NCBI GenBank assembly: GCA_917880885.1
Contig: OU862930.1
Coordinates: forward strand, 33,052,040-33,116,039
Length of the DNA: 64,000 nucleotides
Direction of reading: 5' to 3'
Origin: Limnephilus marmoratus
Lineage: Eukaryota; Arthropoda; Insecta; Trichoptera; Limnephilidae
The notes beneath the pieces were generated by a model. That model did not search any database and was not told the origin of the DNA. It saw only the letters and a program-made list of their open reading frames with translations. Position 1 is the stretch's first letter, and each line of letters opens with the position of its first letter. Both the position numbers and the translations under genes were made by a program. Shown here one piece after another: positions 22,461-33,547 of the stretch.

Positions 22461-22842
22461 AACATTAGTCAAGCAATATTATTATTACTACTTATTATTA
22501 TTAAATACTGGCTCAGTTCAATATAAACAATACAATACCGCAGTCTTAATGCGCTGCGCTTGGCCAAATCGAAGTACCTACCTTCATGAGTCATTAACAG
22601 TTTCTTATTTAAATAAACTAAGGTTGTTATTAATTTCAAATACAGTTTAGAAACTTTTTTAATATTATCCTCTTTTTAATTTAATTTTTCGAACCAAATA
22701 AGTCGATAAAATAAATTTTCAAAATCTAGAAACATTTAAAAAAAAAAATTATACTAAGTTCAATTCAAACTAACTAACAAATTCGTAACTCAGCCAATAT
22801 AAGAGAAAAATACATTACTATAATAAGACAAGTTTTAAGATT
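22461..22842. other. AT-rich interior of LTR element, nothing recognised
   Basis: No coding boxes or repeats were identified. Confidence 0.4.
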
Positions 22843-23070
22843 TTCACGGCCAAAAGCATTTTCGTTATTTGTTTTTGGGGTGTTATGCCGTGTTGCGCTA
22901 CCCCCTTCTTTAGCCAACGTTTGGGACATCGTTGCAGTGTCCATCATCACATCTACCGGATCTGCGGGATCTGCCCTAATGATGGACACTGCAACGATGT
23001 TCGTAACATTGGCAAAATAAGGAGGTAGCGCAACACGGCATAACACCCCAAAAACAAATAACGAAAATTA
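22843..23070. repeat. palindromic Penelope-like repeat, copy 2 (two arms)
   Basis: Left arm 22859-22947 and right arm 22979-23068 are inverted copies of the repeat also found at 1740-1850 (TTTTTGGGGTGTTATGCCGT... GTGTCCATCAT). They are separated by a 31-base spacer. Hammerhead core bases are mutated in both arms (CTGATGA to GTGATGA or CTAATGA; GAAAC to CAAAC or GTAAC). Confidence 0.8.
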
Positions 23071-23200
23071 CTATAATAAGTACATTTTTTGAATTCTCTA
23101 ACATTCTCTTTCTATGCCCACAGGTCCCGACATTGACCAACCCCCGCAGCCTTCTCACTAGGGGTTGTAATGGTGTAGGAGTCTTCGGGAAGGGGGCTGA

Positions 23201-23463
23201 TGTGGAGGTCGAACAAAGGACACGGAATCGCAGTCGGCTGGCTATTCGATTGGTCCCCAAGCAGCCAATCCAATTCATTTTTAAGTCACAAGAACTTTCT
23301 CCGCGCGGCATTCTGTTTTAAACTCCCGGCCAAGACTCACTTGCACTTATTATTATTGTAAAATATTAAAATATAGAGGAATCATACATAAGTTGTAAAT
23401 TGTTAATAAACCTGTAAGTGATGTACCGACATTCTACTTATTTGATTTACCACATCCTTTACA
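23201..23463 (+). repeat. 3' LTR of the gypsy-type element
   Basis: Starts TGTGGAGGTCGAAC right after a purine tract. It matches the 5' LTR well for about 130 bases and then diverges. It contains AATAAA at about 23404. The right end is uncertain (23388 or about 23463, where a TTTACA resembles the CTCTACA end of the 5' LTR). Confidence 0.6.
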
Positions 23464-23479
23464 CACTTTAAAACACATA

Positions 23480-25510
23480 ATACATCATTAAGAAACAATA
23501 ATAAATGGTACACAAGCGAACTACGCACAATGCAGCACGATAGAGATGCATTTTACAAAAGAGCATGCCTTACTAATAGTATTACGGATTGGGATAACTA
23601 CAAAAAAGCGAGAAACAAATACTCTAAAGACATAAAAAGAACGCATAATGAGTACATAAAAAATAAAATAAACTCAGAAGAAGGGGATCCCAAAAAAATT
23701 TGGAAAAGCATAAAAGAATTTGTACATGGCGAAAACAAAGACGACATAAAAATAGTAAACTTTCCAAAAGAGGTAAACGAAGAAAACATGGCTAATAACT
23801 TTAATAAATATTTTATTGAAAGTATCATTCAAATAAACAAATTAATTCCCAACATTGCTATTAACCTCACAAATGATAATATCGACCCAAACAAAGAATC
23901 ATTGGTCTTCAGAAAAATAAATGCAGAATATTTATTTAACATTTTAAACAAAATAAAATCAAAGAATAGTTCAGATGGATTAACTATTAGTAAAATAAGA
24001 GATGCTTTTCCAGTAATTGGATCTACCCTATTAAATATTATCAATGAGACGATTGAAGAAGGAAAATTTCCACAGTCGTGGAAACTATCTACTATCATAC
24101 CGGTTCCAACCGGTTAAAAATACCAGAAAATGTGAAGAATTTCGACCAATCAACACTTTACCAAAATATGAACAGACTCTTGAAGTAATAATAAAAGAAC
24201 AAATCTTGCAATACCTAGATAAACACAATATTTTATACCAAGAGCAATCAGGATTCAGATCTAATAACTCATGTGAAACAGCATTAAACGTAATTGTCGA
24301 AGAGTGGAAGGAAGGGATGAATAGTAATAAATATATCTTAGCAATATTTTTGGATTTTCAAAGGGCATTCGAAATTATAGATCGAGAAATACTGATAAAA
24401 AAGCTTAAAGAAATTGGTTTTTCATCTGTAGCCATCAAATTAATAGAAGAGTATTTGAAAGACAGAAAACAGATAACAAAAATTAATAATCAATTTTCAA
24501 AACCAATGGAAAATAAATTAGGAGTACCGCAAGGGTCGGTCCTTGGACCTCTATTGTTCATACTCTATATTAATGACATGATTAAAATATTTTCAAAATG
24601 CAAAGTATGACTATTTGCCGATGATACCCTAATATACTTAATTGGAGATAACTATGAAGAACTAATAAATATTTTAAATAATGAGCTAAACAATGTATCA
24701 AGATGGCTAAAAATTAAAAAGCTTAAATTAAATACAAAAAAAAACAAAATGTATGGTGATCGGATACAAGAAGACATCCAGTGAAAGCAAAATTAAAATT
24801 AATGGTGAAATTATTGAAAATGTTACTGAAATGAAATATTTGGGAGTTATATTAGACTCCAAACTAACATTCAACAAGCATGCTGAATATACACAAAAGA
24901 AAATTGGGAAAAAAATATCTTTTTTGGGAAGAATTCGGCCAAAACTATCTAGTAAAACTGCAATCACTATCTACAATTCGATTATTGCTCCACATTTTAA
25001 CTATTGCTCAACTATCCTTTTCCTATGTAACGAACGAGAACAAAATAAGTTTCAAATTCTCCAAAACAGGGCAATGAGAATAGATTTTCAAAATTAACAA
25101 AATGTTAAAGGAACTGAATTGGCTAACCGTGAAACAGATGCTGACCTTGAATACGATGATATTTATACATAAAATAATTAACAACATTTTACCAAAATAC
25201 TTTTCAAATAAAATTGTATTCAACAAGGACATTCACAGACATAACACAAGAACATGCAAAGAAATCAGGCTTCAAAAAAAGGATAAGGGGAATACGCAGA
25301 ACAGTTTGCTGTACAAGGGGATGAAGTTGTATAACAAGCTACCAGAGACTTTAAAATCCACACCAATTGGAAAGTTCAAGACAGATTGTAGGAGCTACAT
25401 AAAATTACATAAAATTTAGTTTGCAATATGAAATATTATAATTAATTAGAAATTTGTAAACTTAAATGTACAAATTACTAAAATAAAATTAATAAAATAA
25501 AAAAATTAAT
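23480..25510 (+). mobile_element. LINE B (CR1/Jockey superfamily), 5'-truncated
   Basis: Starts within the linker before the RT (KWYTSELRTMQHDRDAFYKRA) and ends in a TAAAAT-rich tail after a 3' stem-loop (AATTTGTA ... TACAAATT, 25451-25476). Together with the gypsy-type element it accounts for the expansion of intron 1 of gene L. Confidence 0.85.
23530..25419 (+). pseudogene. LINE B ORF2: reverse transcriptase, broken
   Basis: RT boxes run in order across four frames: SSDGLTISKIRD and FPQSWKLSTIIPV (23950-24110), FRPINTLPKYEQTLE and FLDFQRAFEIIDRE (24130-24390), LGVPQGSVLGPLLFILYIND (24510-24580). The catalytic LFADDTLIYL comes after an in-frame TGA at 24608, and the C-terminal domain (YLGVILDSKLTFN, HFNYCSTI) is in the 24753-25097 and 25102-25419 frames. 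Breaks near 24100, 24608, 24740 and 25098 inactivate it. Confidence 0.85.
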
Positions 25511-25699
25511 ATTTAACTATTATCATCACACTATAACTGGTGATCTCCATAAAATACTTCCCTCTATAAGTGTAACTTACAACATGTGCCAAATAAAATA
25601 GGTATAAAAGTGAGAAATCGGGAACTTATTGCGAGAACCAAATTTAGTTAAAATTCCAAATTAAACAGGCTGCATTTTTAATAATTCAATGGAACTAAC

Positions 25700-25853
25700 T
25701 GGCCGTATGAGTAATCTCCGCATCCTGCAAACATTCCTTCTTTACATCTTTGGGGTCGAAATCCATATCCGTGTGCGGCATTTCACATTCGCCTTCTTCC
25801 TGGGGCTCTGGTTCCATCTTGATGGAAACGGTATCATGACTTAGTAGATCCAT
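25700..25853 (-). CDS. zinc-finger gene L, exon 1 (acidic leader)
   Basis: ATG at 25853-25851, 51 codons plus one base, then a GTTAGT donor (complement of 25694-25699). The peptide is short and acidic (DTVSIKMEPEPQEEGECEM ... DVKKECLQ) with two SUMO-consensus sites (IKME, VKKE). It has no KRAB, BTB or ZAD domain. The exon of gene R has the same length and about ten base differences by eye. A 3' splice site (GTTCTGTTTCAG, boundary at 25894) lies 41 bases upstream of the ATG, so a 5' untranslated or alternative upstream exon is likely; in L the frame stays open back to that splice site. Confidence 0.8.
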
Positions 25854-25894
25854 GGCCCTGCTGTGGTAGCGTTTGGTAATTTGTTCAAAAATAC

Positions 25895-26199
25895 CTGAAA
25901 CAGAACATTTTTATGTGTAAACAAGCTGGTTCCCGGCAAGCGTTATGCCATTTAATAAAGAAATTGTTTCTCCCAGCATGTCCTTTTTCCATTTATCCCG
26001 CCTCCCCTTCCCCTCTCGCGTTCCCTCTCTGCCTCCTCCACCTTCCCTCTCCTTACTCCACTCCCCCCCTTCCCCCATCTCGCGAACCCCCCTCCCAAGT
26101 TCCGTACATTCAGTCCCGGTACATTCAGTTATAAAACAGCTCGCCTGCCACCTATTGCAATTTTTTATACAAATTTCATAATGCCAGAGCTCACGAGTA
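25895..26199 (-). repeat. repeat upstream of gene L exon 1, shared with gene R
   Basis: Includes a long purine/pyrimidine-asymmetric stretch (G+A on the minus strand) and ends in a GCATAACGCTTGCCGGGAACCAGC box just before the splice site. The same sequence in the same place precedes gene R (56700-57041), so it was there before the inverted duplication. Class unknown. Confidence 0.7.
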
Positions 26200-26304
26200 G
26201 TTATATACAAACCTTATCCTGACAATAAAGAACACAAAAAAAGAATTATCCGATTTGGTGCAGTCGTTCGGACGTTATTTCGGCGATTTTTTTATTATTT
26301 ATAT
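26200..26304 (-). repeat. dispersed repeat split by gypsy, right part of copy 1
   Basis: Contains the CCGAACGACTGCACCAAATCGG box (minus strand). It is continuous with 31253-31408 once the gypsy element is ignored; the uninterrupted copy is at 49511-49735. Confidence 0.8.
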
Positions 26305-26634
26305 TGTTAGCAATTTATAGCAAGGAAAAGACGCTAATTGCTTGTAAATAGATTTAATCTCGCTTCCAGGATATTTTAATACAACGTTTAACAAAAGTAT
26401 TCGCTTGTCTCCTCGAGCCGTTCAGATTTTGAATGGCAACCGCTGGCTGGGGTGATTCGTCGGAATCCCCCTCACTCCCTGCCTTGCCGACCGAGATGCA
26501 AGCAGCGCCTCTGCCGGCGGTTACGTGAACGAAGTGTAGATCCCTGATTGGCAGACAGAGACGAGAGTAGCGCCTCTGGCGGCAAATCAGCGAACTTAAC
26601 TCTGTGGCGCCAGAATTTGAATGTGCTGCTAACA
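26305..26634 (-). repeat. gypsy 3' LTR (330 bp)
   Basis: TGTTAGCA...TGCTAACA. Four mismatches to the other LTR (at about 26355, 26434, 26464 and 26549). Confidence 0.93.
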
Positions 26635-26768
26635 CGGCCATACTGATAACTGCTTTGACCTCAAAGCAGCAGCTGAAATAAAAATAAAATAATAATTAGG
26701 AGGGTTGAAACTTGTTCAGCCCCATAATGGTACTGACGAATAGATAGACTGTTCGCCCTTCCTGACCA

Positions 26769-29700
26769 TTACTCCGAAATTTGTTCAGCCGGCCAATTCC
26801 TCATATTTTCATATGTGACCGTCACTCTGTGAGTGCTGCCGTTGGGTCTGGTACCCAACACGTCAAAACGATCGTTCGGCAAGACTTCTACCACCTTATA
26901 AGGCAAGCTCCGAAACCGACCTTTCAACTTTTTGTACTCCGGATTTCCTTAGAAATCCGGATCAAAACCGTATCGCCAACGCGATAAGAAGGTTTAATGA
27001 AACGTTTCGAGTTGAATCGTTTCATCTGCCGCTTTTGATCTGCATCAAAAAGCTTCCGTGTTTCCGCACGTACGACCTTGAGGTCCTGCCTCTCACCAGC
27101 CTGCGTGAGATTATTTACCAACACAGCTTCACACAATGCAGAGGGATTGTAGCCCATCAATAACTCATTTGGAGTTTTCAAAGTAGTTTTGTTTACTGCA
27201 TTATTCAGTGCTTGCTGTGTTGCTGCCAGAGCCTCAACACACTGATCTTCGGGTTTATCTCTGATGATGGAGTTCAGCGTATTCAATATTGTTCTATTGA
27301 GTCGCTCTACCTGACCATTAGCCCTCGGTAATAAAACCGAGTTTATGGTCAGCTTGATGCCGTGCTCCTCGCAGAAAGCACGCATGGCCTTCGAGGTAAA
27401 AGCTGTACCTCGATCACAAACAAGTCTCCGTGGCACCCCAAAAAGGTACGCCATCGCCGAAATTGCCTTTATGACACCTTTCGTACTTGTCTCTCCACCG
27501 CCTCTAAAAAGCAGTACTTTGTGAAGCCGTCCTGGAGAGCAATTACATACTGCATCCCCTCCACGCTCTTCACAAAAGGTCCCAAATGGTCCACATGCAC
27601 AACGGCAAAGGGGGTCTCTATTTTAGGAATGGGATGTAATACCCCGGGTTTTCGACCGGTATCGCTTTTCCCAACCAGACATTTGAAACAGTTTTTAACA
27701 TATTTCGTAACAACATTCCTAATCCGCGGAAACCAGTATTTGTCCCGGATGGCAGCCAGTGTTCTATCAACACCTTGATGTCCACTCTCATCGTGGAGAA
27801 TCCGAAGAACGCCCCATCTGGCATTTCTAGGTACGAACCACTTCGAACCAATTGATGTTTTACGGAAAACTCTGTCTTCCTTTATCTTGTAGTCGATAAA
27901 ATACTGCTTGCGGTCTTCTGATTCGATACCACTTTTCAGGATGTTCCTTATGTTAGTAATTTCCGGATCAGCTGTTTGCATATCTAAAAGCTGCTCCTGG
28001 GTAGTCCATTCGTATGTCAAACATACAGGGTTTCGACTTAAGTAGTCGACATGTGCTACTCTCTTGCCCGCACGATATTCAATGCCAAATTGATAATCTT
28101 GTAAAAATATCCACCACCGTGCCATACGTGGATTAATATCTTTCTTAGTCATAGTAGCTCGAACTGCATTACAATCTGTTACCACTTTGAATCGGATTCC
28201 GATCAGATACACGCGGAAATGTTTTAAGGCTTGCGTCACAGCCAACGTCTCGAGGTCGTATGAGTGATACATAGATTCGTCCGAAGATGTACGACGGCTA
28301 TAGTAGGCTATGGGATGCATTTTCATGTCCTGACCTTGTTGTAATAAGATCGCTCCCAGTCCTTTAGCAGAAGCGTCCGTGTGGACTTCTGTAGCAGCTT
28401 CTGGGTTATATATTTGTAAAACAGGTCTATTGGTCAAAACAGTTTTTATATCTTCGAATGCCTCGCTGCATTTGGAAGTCCAACTCCAATCGGCGTCTTT
28501 CTTCAACAAATCGTACAAAGCTCCGATCCTAGTTGCAAAGTTGGGGACAAACTGCCTGAAGTAACTAGCAAGACCAATGAATTGCCTCAGCTTTTTGACA
28601 GTTTTAGGGACCAAAGCTTTAACAAGGCATTCTGTTTTTGCGCTGCTTGGTTTTATAGAGCCAGCGCATATTTCTTTGCCCAAATAGTTAATGATAGTTT
28701 GGAAGAACTCACACTTGGCCAAATTTAGGGTAAGACCAGCTTGCTTGAGCCGAAAAAGCACTTTTTCCAGCTTTTCAAAGCCTTCCTCTTCCGTCTCCGA
28801 TGGAATAATAATGTCATCAATGAATACAAGTATCTCATTGTTCATATCGGCCAAAACTTTATTAAGGGTTCTTTGAAATACCGAAGGGGCGTTAGCAAGA
28901 CCGAAAGCTGTCCTTAAAAATTCATAATGCCCGTCGGGAGTCACAAATCCAGTTTCCTCAATAGAGTCTTCTTCAATGGGAATTTGATAGAAACCAGACT
29001 TTAGATCCAATTTAGTGAAATATACACCTTTTCCCAAAGTGTCTATGTGGTCTTGGATCCTTGGTAAAGGATAACGGTCCTTCACCGTTATCGCGTTCAA
29101 AGCTCGAAAATCAATGCATAGGCGATCACTGCCATCCTTCTTTTTAACAAGTAGAATTGGGCTTGCGTAGGGTGATGAACTTGGTCTGACAATGTTGGCC
29201 CCAATCATCTCCGAGATCATCGCTTTTACTGTGTTCCTCTCAACTATTGACAGTCGACGAGGTCTCACAAAGATGGGCACCTTTGAGTCTAGCACAATCT
29301 TCAGACTGCCAACTTTGGAGCATCCAATATCTTTGAGGGAGGAGGATGTTAGATCCCAATAGTTTTTCATAAGTCTGTGAAGGAATTCAACTCCTACCTC
29401 TGTTAGGGCTCCAGTGGCGAGATCTGTCACCTCAGCCACAGCAAACACGTGATCTGGCTGCACCTCCTTGTACTGGAGTCGTACCCCATCCTTGTCCGCC
29501 AACACTTGGATACCAGGGTGGTGCAGGATGTCCCTCCCCACAAGAAGGTCAACGGGCAGGTCCTTGTCGTCCATCACCAGGGGCTGCATTTGTATTCCAA
29601 CCCCCTGTGAAGAGATGTGGCACGTCGTCTGCCCCACTGCTGAAACGATGGCACCATTAATGCCACTCATGAGCGCAGTGGATGGTTTCAAATGCAGGCC

Positions 29701-30753
29701 AAGGGATCTCGCTCTCTTCTCCCGCATCAAAGTGCAGGAACTGCCGGTGTCTATAATGGCATTTATGCTGGTGCCGTTGATATCGCACTTAGTTGTCATG
29801 CGCAATAACTTGTCACCACACAAATTCACTGGCTTCAATTTTCTGAAGCACGTTTCTTCAGTGTGGCCTTCCCTCTTGCAATGGTTGCATTTGGGCCTTT
29901 GCGAAGCCTCACTGGTACCAGCACTTCGGCACTCATCTCGTTTGTGGCCCGTGCGTCCACACTTATAACATTTGATTGCCTTTTCGCCCTTTCGCGTGCT
30001 GGAGTCTGCCCTACTAGGGGCCTTCGGGGCAGGCTTTATCGCCGGCGCTTCCATTCTCGCCGCCATCGAACGACGTGACATCTGTGTAACTAGAGACTGC
30101 ATCGTTTCGCAGCTCTCCAGAACGACGCTCAAGCTCTTATCACTGATGCCACCCAGCATCACGTCCATTTCCTGCCTCTCCGATAACTTCACTCCGAGCC
30201 GCTTGATTTTACCGGTCATGCGCCCGGCGTAGATAACAAGCGACTTCGCTTGGCAACTCTTAAATTTCATGATGTCTTCAATCATTGCAAAGAAGTTCGG
30301 CTCTCGGGGATAAGACAATGCCAGGTCCTCTCTAAATGTTTTCCACGTGCGCTTGGGCGGCGTCCACAGGTTAAACTAGGCCCTGCCTTCTCCTTCCAAA
30401 GATTGAGTTGCTCGGTACAATTTGCGCCGTTCGCTCCATTGGCACGCGGCAGCCACTTCCTCCACCTGCTGAATCCATTCCAGCACGTACGAATTTTCGC
30501 GCGCGGGATTGAAATGGGGAACCAATCCCAACTCAGGGGTTTCGGATCTGTCCCGATTGCGCTGGTGCGTTCTTCTCGGCAGTGAACCCGATCGGGAACG
30601 AGATCGCGTGCGATATCTGTGATCGCGATGGGCACGGCTTCTCGGCGAGTTTCGGCGGGAACGCGAGCGACGCGGCGGAGTCATGGGCTCCTCACTATAA
30701 TCGTCACTATAATGATGCGGCATTATCACAATATCAATGTTCCACTCACTCAC
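26769..30753 (-). pseudogene. gypsy gag-pol, one stop and two frameshifts
   Basis: The product would be a gag-pol polyprotein. N-terminus: arginine/serine-rich RS region (30720-30560), then gag. A TAG at 30376-30378 breaks an otherwise open frame. CCHC knuckles CYKCGRTGHKRDEC and CNHCKREGHTEETC lie near 29980-29860, protease DTGSS near 29745, RT with the catalytic YMDD-equivalent FIDDII (near 28815), RNase H (HTDASAKGLGAILL, near 28370), integrase zinc-binding H-H-C-C (near 27800-27680) and the DHLGPF and DRGTAF catalytic boxes (near 27590 and 27415). A one-base shift at about 27465 separates the integrase core halves, and another at about 26930 the C-terminus. gag and pol are in one frame, with no programmed frameshift site. 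Confidence 0.93.
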
Positions 30754-30922
30754 AAAAGTTAAAAAACGGTCAAAATATTAACAAAGAAAGTTTGTAAACA
30801 AAGGCGAGCTTGGTGACGCGTAATGGCGGACGGCTTGGTGTCGCTTGTTTACGAAACACGAAATTGTCAGGCGGATTAAAATAAAAGCTAATAACACTTG
30901 CTTTTACGTATCCCACTTCTGA

Positions 30923-31252
30923 TGTTAGCAATTTATAGCAAGGAAAAGACGCTAATTGCTTGTAAATAGATTTATTCTCGCTTCCAGGATATTTTAATAC
31001 AACGTTTAACAAAAGTATTCGCTTGTCTCCTCGAGCCGTTCAGATTTTGAACGGCAACCGCTGGCTGGGGTGATTCGTCGGTATCCCCCTCACTCCCTGC
31101 CTTGCCGACCGAGATGCAAGCAGCGCCTCTGCCGGCGGTTACGTGAACGAAGTGTAGATCCCTGAGTGGCAGACAGAGACGAGAGTAGCGCCTCTGGCGG
31201 CAAATCAGCGAACTTAACTCTGTGGCGCCAGAATTTGAATGTGCTGCTAACA
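30923..31252 (-). repeat. gypsy 5' LTR (330 bp)
   Basis: Identical in length to the 3' LTR and over 98% identical. Followed (minus strand) by the candidate primer-binding site. Confidence 0.93.
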
Positions 31253-31408
31253 ATATATATATATATAGATTGTATTTGTTTATTAAGAAATATACAGTAC
31301 GTTAAAATACAAGTTATAAGATGTTAAATGTTTCCATGGTTATGCACCTATTACGTATACGTAAGTCATAGAATGTCATTTGGTAGTTAAGCCTGACATA
31401 TGTAATAA
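31253..31408 (-). repeat. dispersed repeat split by gypsy, left part of copy 1
   Basis: Matches 49511-49665 in inverse orientation (boxes CTTAATAAACA, GTTAAATGTT complement, GTCAGGC). Together with 26200-26304 it forms one repeat copy. Confidence 0.85.
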
Positions 31409-32509
31409 TTTTATAGATGTGTATGAAACTGATATCCCTGATGAACACATTCCAAACTTTGAGTCAGATATAAATTTACAACTGAGTCAGATACATATTG
31501 AGATCAAAGAAATTGCGGCATGTATTAAACTATTGGAACCTGAATCTTGCTCAGGGCCAGACAAAATTCCCCCCATATTTCTTAAAAACTGTGCAGGCAG
31601 TGTCTCTTACCCACTGTACCTACTCTTTAATCAATCACTTTTAACGGGTATGTTCCCGCAATATGGAAAAACAGCTTTCTTACTCCAATATTTAAAAATG
31701 GAGACAAGTCTTTAGTTGAAAATTACAGACCAATATGCATACAATTGTCGATACCGAAAATTTTTGAAAAGTTAATACTTCAAAAAATATGTTCTTGTAT
31801 AAAATTTAATATTTCATCATTTCAACACGGTTTTGTCTCTGGCCGATCTACCTTAACTAACCTTACACTGTACGAAAATTTCATCTCAGATGCCCTTGCA
31901 AATAGAGAACAAGTTGACTCGATTTATACGGATTTTAGTAAAGCCTTTGAAAAGGTTTGCCATAAAATTCTTATAAATAAATTGTCTAAACTAGGAATAA
32001 GTGGTAAATTATTATGTTTTGATAAGAATTACTTATCAAAACGTGTACTTACTGTCTGGATTAAAGAACACTTGTCTTACGAATTTGAAGCCACTAGCGG
32101 CGTGCCTCAGGGTTCGCACCTTGGTCCAATATTATTTATACTATTTATAAATGATGTCACTTCCATATTCTCTAATGTTAACATATTATTATTTGCTGAT
32201 GATATGAAAATATATAAAATCATTAAAAATATTATCACTGTTTGACCCTACAAACCAATTTTATTAAATTCGCAGAGTGGTGTACAATTAACAAACTTAC
32301 ACTTAACATTAAAAAATGCCAAATCATGAGTTGCTTTAGAATTAAAAACCCTATCAAATATAGCTATTCACTTAACAATCACATTTTATTGTCAGTACCT
32401 GTAATAAGGGACCTCGAAATAACCTTCGACACTAAACTACTATTTACCAACCATATTGATATCGTTACTAATAAAGCATTGAAAATGCTGGGTTTCATTC
32501 TAAGGTTAT
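31408..32509 (+). pseudogene. LINE A ORF2, RT part (left of BEL)
   Basis: Reads from just before the RT fingers (CSGPDKIPPIF) through NYRPICIQ, YTDFSKAFEKVCHK, SGVPQGSHLGPILF and the catalytic FADDMKIY. There is a frameshift at about 31665 and an in-frame TGA at 32243-32245. It stops in the region KALKMLGFILR, where the BEL element begins. Confidence 0.88.
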
Positions 32510-32894
32510 TGTTAAGAAATTAAAGTTGATATTTAGTTGAGCAAGGGTTGAAATGTTTCTCCGCTTTTAACAAAGAGGTCAGGCATAGTTGTGGTTCGAG
32601 GATTTACACATAGATGTCAGGGTTGGCTATAGTCTTCCCTCCCAAATGGACCTTGTTGTAAATTTATAAATAGGATGAATTCATTATTTTCTACCTCTTT
32701 CTGCATTAGTTTGCCTTTAAAAGGAAACGTTAGATTATCAGTCCGTTGGGGGGATTTAATAATTTATTTGGATTGGAATTGTTGTACATTATTGCCAATA
32801 AATTAATTTTGTATCTACCTTGAATTTCTTGTTGAAGTTTTTGAAGACCTAAAAACTTACATTATTTGATTTTAATCGAATCAAAACCCTAACA
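32510..32894 (+). repeat. BEL 5' LTR
   Basis: 385 bp, TGTTA...TAACA ends. It contains AATAAATTAA at about 32798 as a possible polyadenylation signal. Confidence 0.85.
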
Positions 32895-33547
32895 TTTGAT
32901 CCTTCGTGCCGCATTAACGATTGAATCGCGAGTGATAAAAGAACCAGCATCTTCAACATTCATCAAGAGAGATCTTCAGAGAAAAGGGCAAGTGACCAAT
33001 TCCCATTCCTATATACCTTATTTTCCCAGGCAGGAGAGCATGATTGATGGAGTACATAACCGTATTTCTTTGTTTGTTTTAAATTTATTTAAAAAAAACG
33101 GGCTGATTATTGCTGTGGTGTTAAATTGATTTCATACCCAACAGCAACATTGTAGTAATCGATAAAAATTGTTACATCAATGTAAAAAGAAGTTTTAGAA
33201 TACTGAGAAAGTATTTTAAACTTCATAAATGATTAATTACGAATGATTATTTGAAAATCCGTAAGTTAAAAATTCGAATTTTACCGCGAGGCGGTTGTTT
33301 AAACGCAGCCGTAGGCCTAACGCATGCGCGGTAGGAACAAATAACAAATAATATTATTGTTTATTTTGACAGCTAACGGGCTGTGGCATTTTGCGAGATA
33401 AGATTCATTTCATGGTTAAAATTCATCGTTTATCGGTTAATAAGTAAAATTCTGTGATCAAGGGCAGTGCACGTGTAGTGATTAATTACAAGTGATTATA
33501 ATTTAACTTTTGTGTTCTGTGAGTACCTTATTTTTGATATTTAAAAA

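Larger units (their letters stand above)
18205..23463 (+). mobile_element. gypsy-type LTR element in intron 1 of gene L, degraded
   Basis: The left LTR starts TGTGGAGGTCGAAC at 18205 and ends TCTACA at 18438, followed by a candidate primer-binding site TTGGCGACCC. The right LTR begins with the same sequence at 23201, directly preceded by a purine tract (GGGAAGGGGGCTGA). Interior coding sequence is a gypsy-type gag only; pol is missing. LINE fragments, a satellite and a palindromic repeat fill 20530-23070. No matching target duplication was found. The insertion lies within what was a 381-bp intron, judged from gene R. Confidence 0.75.
26305..31252 (-). mobile_element. Ty3/gypsy LTR retrotransposon, near-complete
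   Basis: 4948 bp, bounded by two 330-bp LTRs that start TGTTAGCA and end TGCTAACA, with ATAT on both flanks as a possible 4-bp target duplication. The reading direction is leftwards. Next to the 5' LTR the minus strand reads TCAGAAGTGGGAT, complementary to an internal part of a tRNA-Leu 3' region, a possible primer site although the CCA-complement is not included. One gag-pol frame runs from 30753 to 26769 with one stop and two frameshifts. LTRs differ at four positions of 330, so the insertion is young. Confidence 0.93.

Noticed and set aside
25911..26210. Open frames of 70-100 codons in the purine-rich repeat, likewise 56598-57051 and 63623-63841
   Set aside because: Composition bias removes stop codons; translations are simple P/L/S- or G/R/E-rich strings without homology.
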